Assembly: GCA_964495805.1 (NCBI GenBank)
Contig: CAZBWV010000061.1
Coordinates: 1 to 31,933, forward strand
Source of the DNA: JALXCH01 sp964495805
GTDB taxonomy: Bacteria; Calditrichota; Calditrichia; RBG-13-44-9
Direction: 5' to 3'
Length of the DNA: 31,933 nt
Part shown: in pieces, positions 8,593 to 14,864 of the stretch
Position numbering within the stretch: position 1 is the first letter of the stretch
Layout: each line of letters begins with the position of its first letter
Notes under the pieces: model-generated
What the model was told of the DNA's origin: nothing
Seen by the model: the letters and a program-made list of their open reading frames with translations, nothing else
Databases searched by the model: none
Translations under genes and position numbers: made by a program

Positions 8593-8695
8593 TGGGGAAA
8601 AATGGGAGATAAGGGAGATAAGGGATATAGGGGAGATAAGGGAGATAGGGGGGATAAGGGATATAGGGGATATAGGGGATATAGGGGATGATGGG
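8593..8695 (+). repeat. G-rich tandem array, units GGGATATA / GGGAGATAA (copy 2)
   Basis: About eleven G3-G6 runs are spaced by AGATAA, ATATA or similar, so 8-9 base units dominate. The array lies between the divergently transcribed WecA-like fusion gene and rpiA. It has the same orientation as the array at 3476-3572 and shares its closing sequence, so the glycan cassette is flanked by direct repeats. If the minus-strand operon starts upstream of the array, its leader RNA would be C-rich. Confidence 0.9.
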
Positions 8696-8799
8696 ATTCC
8701 CGATTCGAAAATTTCTATTTCCATCTTTCAAAAAATGTCAATTTTCCATATATTTATTGCTTGATTGATAGCATGAACCAATTCACTGGAGTGTGCGCT

Positions 8800-9486
8800 A
8801 TGAAAACGGACATGTTAAAAAAGTTAGCTGCCGAAGAAGCGGTCAAACAGGTTCGGAGCGGAATGGTTCTGGGATTAGGAACGGGCAGCACCACACGTTT
8901 TGCTTTAGAGGAAATTGCGCGCAAATTGAATAAGGGAGAGCTGGAAAATATTGTGGGAATTCCCAGCTCCATTGCCACAGCACAAATCGCTCAGAAGCTA
9001 AACATTCCCTTATCGACCCTGGATCAGCATCCCATTATTGATCTGACCATCGACGGTGCTGATGAGGTGGACCCACAGCTCAATTTAATCAAAGGGGGTG
9101 GCGGTGCGCTTTTACGGGAGAAAGTGCTGGCACAGGCCAGTCAGCGAGTGGTGATTATTGTGGATGAATCGAAGCTTTCACCACGCCTGGGAACGAACTT
9201 TTACGTTCCGGTGGAAGTGCTCCCCTTTGCCTGGCGAACGGAATATCTGTACCTGGAATCGTTAGGTGCCGAAGTCATCCGCCGGGAAACACCCGACGGT
9301 GGCTTTTTTAAGACGGATCAGGGAAATGTGGTGCTGGATTGCCAGTTTGGTCCCATCGATTCTCCGGAAATGCTTGCTTTAAAGCTGTGCCAGCGCGCAG
9401 GAATTATGGAACATGGGCTGTTCATCGGGTTGGCCAGCGAGGTGATTGTTGCCAGTGAGGAAGGCGTCCGACATCTGACCCGATAA
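8800..9486 (+). CDS. rpiA: Ribose-5-phosphate isomerase A
   Basis: RpiA interconverts ribose 5-phosphate and ribulose 5-phosphate in the cytoplasmic non-oxidative pentose phosphate pathway and supplies ribose for nucleotides. The 228-residue product has the normal family length and all the marks of the family. There is the phosphate loop 'GLGTGSTT' (25-32), the acidic 'TIDGADEVD' (83-91) and the active-site segment 'KGGGGALLREK' (98-108) with its Lys and catalytic Glu. In-frame TTG (8761) and ATG (8773) codons lie upstream. The ATG at 8800 is preferred because GGAG sits 8 bases before it and RpiA proteins begin about here. A terminator follows at 9523-9559, so it is probably a single-gene unit. 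Confidence 0.96.
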   Translation: MKTDMLKKLAAEEAVKQVRSGMVLGLGTGSTTRFALEEIARKLNKGELENIVGIPSSIATAQIAQKLNIPLSTLDQHPIIDLTIDGADEVDPQLNLIKGGGGALLREKVLAQASQRVVIIVDESKLSPRLGTNFYVPVEVLPFAWRTEYLYLESLGAEVIRRETPDGGFFKTDQGNVVLDCQFGPIDSPEMLALKLCQRAGIMEHGLFIGLASEVIVASEEGVRHLTR

Positions 9487-9522
9487 CCACACGGCGATTT
9501 CAAACGCTACCTGAGCGCAGGA

Positions 9523-9559
9523 TCCCCTTTTCGGAAAGGACGTTTCCGGGGAATTTTTT
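9523..9559 (+). terminator. Rho-independent terminator after rpiA
   Basis: The inner stem is GGAAA/TTTCC around a GGACG loop. It is extended through an internal T4 bulge by a CCCC/GGGG outer stem, and is followed by AATTTTTT. It lies 37 bases after the rpiA stop codon. Confidence 0.7.
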
Positions 9560-9728
9560 GAATAGGAACGGGGTTCAGAAGGATAAATTGCCTCTGGTTC
9601 ATCCCGCCGATGGCACGATCGGGAAAAAACATCAACGCTTACAATGTTTCCGGAGAAATCAATCGGTTCTTTTTATATACGCACAAACATTTTAAACGAC
9701 TGACACGAAACTGAAATAAGGAGTCATC

Positions 9729-11204
9729 ATGTTCGGATGGAATTGGACAATTCAAAATCAGGATTTTTACGAAAAGACGCTTAAACGAGTTCGCGAAAAG
9801 AAGATTATTTTGCCCACGTTTACTCAACTCAAACATCCCGATACAATTCCCGATGTAATTGTGGAAAAGCTGAAAAAGGTGGATATGCAGGCGTTGCATC
9901 CGCTTAATCTTTTCCGCATTAACTGGCGAAACGATCCTGAAACGGGTGGCATCGACGGAATTAACTATCTGGAGATTCCCCCGGAAGTTACCGGCGTCCG
10001 GGCACGCATCGTAGGCCTGGTAGGCAAGTTCTTTCCCACCGGCGCACATAAAGTTGGTGCGACGTACGGATGTCTGGTTCCTTACCTGGTTACGGGACGG
10101 TTTAATCCGGAGTACCACAAAGCGGTGTGGCCTTCCACAGGAAACTACTGCCGCGGTGGGGTATTTAACTCCGCTCTTTTGGGTGTACACGCTGTGGCGA
10201 TTTTACCGGAGGAGATGAGTCAGGAACGGTTCGACTGGTTACGGGAACGGGGCGCCGAAGTGTACGCCACACCCGGCTGCGAAAGCAACGTCAAGGAAAT
10301 TTACGACAAATGCCATGAGCTGGAAGCCCAGAGCGATGAATATCTCATCTTCAATCAGTTCGACCAGTTTGGCAATGCCATCTGGCACTATGAGATTACC
10401 GGTTCCACCATTGAAGAATTGTTCCAACAAATCAGGACGGATGAACAGCGGTTGAGTGCATTTGTGAGCGCTACCGGTTCAGCAGGTACCATTGCTGCGG
10501 GAGATTACCTGCGTACCCGTTTCCCTGCACTGAAAGTGCTGGCTTCCGAAGCATTGCAATGCCCCACCCTGCTGATGAACGGTTTTGGTGGCCATCGCAT
10601 CGAGGGGATTGGAGACAAACATGTGCCCTGGATTCACAATGTACGCAATTTAGATGCCGTGACGGCTATCGACGATCAGGATACGCTGCGCATCCTGCGG
10701 TTGTTTAACGAATCGGCCGGGCAGAACTGGCTGGTGAAACAGGGTGTGTCGGAAGAAACGGTAAAACGGCTGCCATGGCTGGGCATTTCTTCCATCGCAA
10801 ATCTGTTAAGCTCCATAAAACTGGCAAAATATTTTGAACTCACCGAGAAAGACATCATCTTTACCATTTTCACAGATTCGGTGGAGCTGTACTATTCCCG
10901 GCTCAAAGAAATGAACGAAAGCTACGGTCCTTATTCCGATCGACAGGCAGAAATTGACTGGCGAAGCGTGATTGAAAAGCAAACCATTGACTATTTTAAA
11001 GAACTTTCTTATTACGACAAAAAAACAATCCACAACCTGAAATACTTTACCTGGGTGGAACAGCAGGGCAAAGATGTGGCAGAGCTAAATGCCCAGTGGT
11101 ACAGCGAAGAATACTGGAAAGAACGTTTTGGCGTGGTGAAAGAATGGGATCGATTGATTGACCAGTTCAACCGGGAGGCAGGCGTCTCTCCGGAAGAGAT
11201 GTAA
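9729..11204 (+). CDS. PLP-dependent enzyme, fold type II (cysteine synthase/ammonia-lyase superfamily)
   Basis: The 491-residue product has the hallmarks of fold-type-II PLP enzymes. The Schiff-base lysine is most likely Lys108 in 'PTGAHKVGATYG'. The substrate-binding Asn loop is 'PSTGNYCRG' (135-143), and the phosphate-binding Gly/Ser loop is 'SATGSAGTIAAGD' (247-259). 'EGIGDKHVPW' (292) matches the position of the 'QGIG' segment of cysteine synthases. It is longer than cysteine synthases (about 310) or diaminopropionate ammonia-lyases (about 400), with an N-terminal extension of about 90 residues and a charged C-terminal tail from about 400. The reaction is unknown; an ammonia-lyase, deaminase or C-N lyase acting on an amino acid is likely. 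AAGGAG precedes the ATG at a good distance. It is the first gene of an operon with two amidohydrolases, like ygeX beside hyuA and ssnA in E. coli. Confidence 0.88.
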   Translation: MFGWNWTIQNQDFYEKTLKRVREKKIILPTFTQLKHPDTIPDVIVEKLKKVDMQALHPLNLFRINWRNDPETGGIDGINYLEIPPEVTGVRARIVGLVGKFFPTGAHKVGATYGCLVPYLVTGRFNPEYHKAVWPSTGNYCRGGVFNSALLGVHAVAILPEEMSQERFDWLRERGAEVYATPGCESNVKEIYDKCHELEAQSDEYLIFNQFDQFGNAIWHYEITGSTIEELFQQIRTDEQRLSAFVSATGSAGTIAAGDYLRTRFPALKVLASEALQCPTLLMNGFGGHRIEGIGDKHVPWIHNVRNLDAVTAIDDQDTLRILRLFNESAGQNWLVKQGVSEETVKRLPWLGISSIANLLSSIKLAKYFELTEKDIIFTIFTDSVELYYSRLKEMNESYGPYSDRQAEIDWRSVIEKQTIDYFKELSYYDKKTIHNLKYFTWVEQQGKDVAELNAQWYSEEYWKERFGVVKEWDRLIDQFNREAGVSPEEM

Positions 11205-11234
11205 CATCACAAACCATCTCAACAGGTGGGGAAC

Positions 11235-12740
11235 ATGAAAGTTCTGAAAAATGTGCTTATCAATATAAAAGGGAATCGGCTGCAGCTGGCGGATGTTTAC
11301 TTCTCCCGGCACATCGAAAAGATCAAGTTTCGATTGAATTATCCTATTTTATGGGAAGAGATTAACACCAGGGAATTGCACCGAAAGTTTGCCCGGCAAT
11401 TTAGCAAAAGCAATTCATCTGCCCGACCCGGGGAAATAGACGGGGCGTTTCTGTTGCTCATTCCCGGAGCCATCGATCCCCACGTACATTTCGATACACC
11501 GGGATTTGAATTCCGCGAAGATTTTGAGCATGCTTCCCTTGCCGCCGCCTACGGTGGGGTCACCACAATCATCGATATGCCATGCACCAGTGTACCGCCG
11601 GTAACCAGTGTGGCTAATATGGAGCAAAAGCTGAAAGCCTTAAAAGGGCGAAGCAGCATCGATTACGCCTTCTGGGGCGGAGTTTCCGGAACGGATTTTC
11701 AACATCCGAAACAACTGCATCGCCAGATAAAGGAGTTAGCGGAAGCAGGTGTAGCTGGTTTTAAAGCTTATTTCATTTCCGGAATGGAGGAGTTCACCGA
11801 TTTGACTCCGGCACAATTGTGGCAGGCGGCAAAATGGATTGGTGAAACCGGAAAAGTGATGGCGGTTCATGCTGAGGAAAAAAGTCTGATATTAACCCGC
11901 CAGGAGCAACTGCAGGCTCAGGGCCGTCGGGATTGGCAGGCGTATTGTGCCAGTCGGGATGTCCTGGCAGAAGCGGCAGCCGTGGCTACTGCCATTGAAA
12001 TTGCCCGGGACACCAGAACGTCCCTTCACGTGGTGCATCTGAGCAGTGCCCGGGGACTGGAACTGATTCGGGCGGCAAAAGCTCAGGGAATCCCCATTAC
12101 CACGGAAACATGTCCGCACTATCTTTTCTTTACTCAGGAAGATTTTCAAGATACGGCAATTCGGAATTTCCTGAAAACAGCGCCCCCGGTCAAGTTCGAT
12201 CCGGATCGTCGGGAACTGTGGAATGGGCTGGCAGACCACTCCATCGAATTTGTCACAACCGACCACGCAGGGTGTATTCCGGAACAGGAAAAATCATCGG
12301 ACGATTTCTGGCAGGTGTACGGTGGCATTCCCGGAGTGGAACACCGGGTACCGTTTTTGTTCAGCGAAGGCTTTTTACTGGGCCGCCTTTCCCTGGAGCG
12401 AACCATTGAACTGCTCAGTTCCGCTCCTGCCCGGTTTTTTGGATTAAATCACCGTAAAGGCAGTTTATCCGAAGGTTTCGACGCCGATTTTGCCCTGATC
12501 AATCTCTGGACCCGGTTTCCTGTCCACGCCTCGGAAATGCACAGCAAGGGGAAATATACCCCGTTTGAAGGTGTGGTCTTCCACGCCCGGGTGGAAGAGA
12601 CGTTCGTCCGCGGAAACCACATTATCAGTCGAAGAGAGAAAAAACCGGAAAAAGAGATAAAAATCGGGGAATTTGTCAGGAGTGAAACCAATCTTTCACT
12701 CACGCATCCCCGGTATCACCTAATAAAAGGAGATGATTAA
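11235..12740 (+). CDS. Cyclic amidohydrolase, allantoinase/dihydroorotase/hydantoinase family
   Basis: The 501-residue product is an amidohydrolase-superfamily TIM barrel with a full binuclear metal site. The residues are His-x-His in 'DPHVHFDTPG' (81-90), a candidate carboxylated Lys in 'VAGFKAYF' (Lys177), His212 ('AVHAEE'), His268 ('HVVHLSSARG') and Asp343 ('TTDHAGC'). 'TTETCPHYLFFT' and 'FLKTAPPVK' are closest to allantoinases, which hydrolyse allantoin to allantoate. Dihydropyrimidinase or hydantoinase activity is also possible. The HxH motif lies about 25 residues later than usual because of an inserted segment (about 35-65), and there is a charged C-terminal tail of about 40 residues. 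An in-frame GTG at 11226 exists; the ATG at 11235 is preferred for its upstream AGGTGGGG. The stop codon abuts the next ATG (TAAATG). Confidence 0.9.
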   Translation: MKVLKNVLINIKGNRLQLADVYFSRHIEKIKFRLNYPILWEEINTRELHRKFARQFSKSNSSARPGEIDGAFLLLIPGAIDPHVHFDTPGFEFREDFEHASLAAAYGGVTTIIDMPCTSVPPVTSVANMEQKLKALKGRSSIDYAFWGGVSGTDFQHPKQLHRQIKELAEAGVAGFKAYFISGMEEFTDLTPAQLWQAAKWIGETGKVMAVHAEEKSLILTRQEQLQAQGRRDWQAYCASRDVLAEAAAVATAIEIARDTRTSLHVVHLSSARGLELIRAAKAQGIPITTETCPHYLFFTQEDFQDTAIRNFLKTAPPVKFDPDRRELWNGLADHSIEFVTTDHAGCIPEQEKSSDDFWQVYGGIPGVEHRVPFLFSEGFLLGRLSLERTIELLSSAPARFFGLNHRKGSLSEGFDADFALINLWTRFPVHASEMHSKGKYTPFEGVVFHARVEETFVRGNHIISRREKKPEKEIKIGEFVRSETNLSLTHPRYHLIKGDD

Positions 12741-14090
12741 ATGAAACTCATCATCCGGAACGCCTGGATCTGTCCTTATCAAAATGGGACGATACAGCCA
12801 TTCTTTGGCTCCCTGACCATCGAAAACGGAAAAATTGTGGCATTCCAGAAGAACGATTTCAACCAATTTACTCTGCAGACCCAGGCGCCCCACTCCGGCG
12901 ATTCCGGCACAGCAATTATTGATGCTCAGGGGAAAGTAGTGACGGTACCGCTGATTAATTTTCATGACCACTTTTACTCCCGTCTGGCAAAAGGTTTACC
13001 CATTGCGGGACCCATGGACAATTTTGTGAACATCCTGAAAACTCTGTGGTGGAAATTAGATCGGCTGCTGGATACGGAGATGGTCAAAGCCTGTGCCCGG
13101 GTAGGTGCCATGGATTCCATCAAACAGGGAGTTACTTACATCTTCGACCATCACGCTTCGCCGGAAGCCACTCCGGGCAGCCTTCCGGCGATTGCCGAAG
13201 TTTTGCGTGAATTCAACCTTCGGGGAACCGTGTGCTTCGAAACATCCGACCGCAATGGGGAAGTCCTGCGCAATCAGGCTCTGCAGGAAAACCTGAACTT
13301 CCTGAGCCACTACAGCGATAACCATATTAAGGGAATGATCGGGTTGCACGCTCCGTTTACCCTGCATGACGAAACTTTGCGACAGGCAGCGGATATTCAG
13401 CAAAAAACCGGTGCAGGTATCCACATCCATGTTGCAGAAGATGCCTATGATGTTCAGGACAGTCTGGAAAACTACGGATTTCCTCCCGTGGAACGACTCC
13501 GGCAATTCGGGCTTCTTTCTCCCAACAGCATTCTGGTACACGGTGTCCATCTTACCGAAAAAGACTATTCCGTGCTCCGGCAATCCGGTGCCGCACTGGC
13601 TTATAATCCCGACTCTAATCTGAACAATGCTGTGGGAATTCCATCGTATCGCCACGTACCGGATTCCATTCCCGTGCTGGTAGGCACTGACGGGATGCAT
13701 GCGAATATCGCACGTTCCCATAAACAGCTGTTCTTGTTGTACCGCCATCAGGGGAATTCATTCGACGAAGCATTTAACTGGTTCGTTAAAATATACCGGG
13801 ATGAACAAACGTTTGTGCGCCAGTACTTCCCGGATTTTCCTGCTCTGCAGGTAGGCGACCGGGCTGACCTGGTCATCTGGGATTATGTCCCCCCTACTCC
13901 ATTCCATAGCGATAATTTCTGGGGGCACTACATCTACGGAATTTTAGAATCGCCTGCTCACACGGTGATTCAGGAAGGACGAATTTTGCTTCAGAGTGGT
14001 AAATTGTTGGTGGAATACTACCCGAATGTGCTGGAGAGCATCCGGGAACAGGGCTACCGGCTCTATCAAAAATTCGCCACAACGGAATAA
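12741..14090 (+). CDS. ssnA: SsnA-like amidohydrolase (chlorohydrolase/deaminase family)
   Basis: The 449-residue product closely follows E. coli SsnA (about 442 residues): 'NFHDHFYSRLAKGLP', 'LKTLWWKLDRLLD', 'DHHASPEATPGSL', 'CFETSDRNGE', 'LHAPFTL', 'HIHVAEDAYDV' and 'PPTPFHSDNFWGH' all have counterparts. The metal ligands expected for the cytosine-deaminase/chlorohydrolase branch are present: His75 and His77 (HDH), His230, His267 ('LVHGVH') and Asp317 ('GTDGMH'). SsnA has been linked to anaerobic purine/urate breakdown in gut bacteria, where it sits beside hyuA and ygeX. Here it is the third gene after a PLP enzyme and an allantoinase-like enzyme, so a role in opening or deaminating a purine-derived ring is likely. 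The exact substrate is unknown. The upstream gene's last codons supply the SD (AAAGGAG). Confidence 0.9.
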   Translation: MKLIIRNAWICPYQNGTIQPFFGSLTIENGKIVAFQKNDFNQFTLQTQAPHSGDSGTAIIDAQGKVVTVPLINFHDHFYSRLAKGLPIAGPMDNFVNILKTLWWKLDRLLDTEMVKACARVGAMDSIKQGVTYIFDHHASPEATPGSLPAIAEVLREFNLRGTVCFETSDRNGEVLRNQALQENLNFLSHYSDNHIKGMIGLHAPFTLHDETLRQAADIQQKTGAGIHIHVAEDAYDVQDSLENYGFPPVERLRQFGLLSPNSILVHGVHLTEKDYSVLRQSGAALAYNPDSNLNNAVGIPSYRHVPDSIPVLVGTDGMHANIARSHKQLFLLYRHQGNSFDEAFNWFVKIYRDEQTFVRQYFPDFPALQVGDRADLVIWDYVPPTPFHSDNFWGHYIYGILESPAHTVIQEGRILLQSGKLLVEYYPNVLESIREQGYRLYQKFATTE

Positions 14091-14117
14091 ATTGAAACCC
14101 AATTAAGATATTTTTGG

Positions 14118-14149
14118 TTTGTAATTGCTTTTTCTATCCCTTATATTTG
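14118..14149 (+). promoter_or_regulatory. Putative Bacteroidetes-type promoter of rplU-rpmA
   Basis: TTTG (14118-14121) is followed after 20 bases by TATATTTG (14142-14149). This fits the -33 TTTG / -7 TAnnTTTG arrangement of the primary sigma factor of Bacteroidetes. It lies 43 bases upstream of the rplU start. Separately, GGGGAG about 9 bases before the ATG is a good ribosome-binding site. Confidence 0.6.
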
Positions 14150-14192
14150 GTGGCTTAAATGCAAGTTAAACATTAATGGGGAGTTTTCTGAC

Positions 14193-14501
14193 ATGTATGC
14201 GATTGTGGAAATTGCCGGAAAACAATTTCGGGTAGAAAAGAACAGCATCGTAAAAGTACCCTATTTGCGCAAAGAAGAAGGTGAAGAGGTGGAGTTTGAA
14301 CGGGTTTTATTGCTGGATGACGGCCAGGAAGTCAAAGTGGGTCATCCGGTCGTTGAGGGCGTTAAGGTCACCGGTAAAGTCGTGGAAAACGGTCGGGATA
14401 AAAAAGTTATCATCTTCAAGAAGAAACGCCGCAAAGGATATCAGAAAAAACAGGGACACCGTCAGTATTTCAGTAAAGTTCAAATCGAAAATATTGCGTA
14501 A
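14193..14501 (+). CDS. rplU: 50S ribosomal protein L21
   Basis: The 102-residue protein has the normal L21 length and starts 'MYAIVEIAGKQFRVEKN', the family signature. The centre 'KKVIIFKKKRRKGYQKKQGH' is the 23S rRNA-binding basic motif (KxKRRKxYxxxxGHRQ), and it ends with 'SKVQIENI'. L21 is a structural protein of the large subunit. It is followed 23 bases later by rpmA, the near-universal rplU-rpmA pair. Confidence 0.98.
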   Translation: MYAIVEIAGKQFRVEKNSIVKVPYLRKEEGEEVEFERVLLLDDGQEVKVGHPVVEGVKVTGKVVENGRDKKVIIFKKKRRKGYQKKQGHRQYFSKVQIENIA

Positions 14502-14524
14502 GATAGAAACACCGGAGGATTATC

Positions 14525-14788
14525 ATGGCTCATAAAAAAGGTGTGGGAAGTTCCCGAAACGGGCGCGAGAGCGAAAGCAAACGGTTGGGGGTGAAAAAAT
14601 ATGGTGGCGAATTTGTGAAGGCTGGCAGCATCATCGTTCGGCAGCGCGGCACCAAATTCCATCCCGGTAACAATGTAAAACGGGGCGGCGACGATACCTT
14701 GTTCGCTCTGATAGACGGGTATGTGAAATTCGAACGAAAAGACAAACGCCGAACGAAAGTTAGCGTTTATCCGGTCGCTCAAGCGTAA
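14525..14788 (+). CDS. rpmA: 50S ribosomal protein L27
   Basis: The 87-residue protein starts 'MAHKKGVGSSRNGRESESK' and contains 'KRLGVKKYGGE' and 'GSIIVRQRGTKFHPG', all L27 signatures. The free N-terminus of L27 reaches toward the peptidyl-transferase centre. It starts directly with MAHKKG, so there is no N-terminal prosequence of the kind cleaved in Firmicutes. GGAGG lies 6 bases before the ATG. A strong terminator follows at 14813-14843. Confidence 0.98.
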   Translation: MAHKKGVGSSRNGRESESKRLGVKKYGGEFVKAGSIIVRQRGTKFHPGNNVKRGGDDTLFALIDGYVKFERKDKRRTKVSVYPVAQA

Positions 14789-14812
14789 TTCCCATTCAAA
14801 GCAGACACTTTC

Positions 14813-14843
14813 AGGGGAAATCGATAACGATTTCCCCTTTTTT
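14813..14843 (+). terminator. Rho-independent terminator after rpmA
   Basis: An 11-bp perfect stem (AGGGGAAATCG / CGATTTCCCCT) has an ATAA loop and runs into a T6 tract. It lies 24 bases after the rpmA stop codon. On the opposite strand the stem is not followed by a T-run, so it serves the plus strand only. Confidence 0.93.
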
Positions 14844-14864
14844 GTTTGGAACCAACCTCCCGAG

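Noticed and set aside
13056..13748. 230-codon minus-strand ORF
   Set aside because: It is antisense to the ssnA-like gene, with no domain.
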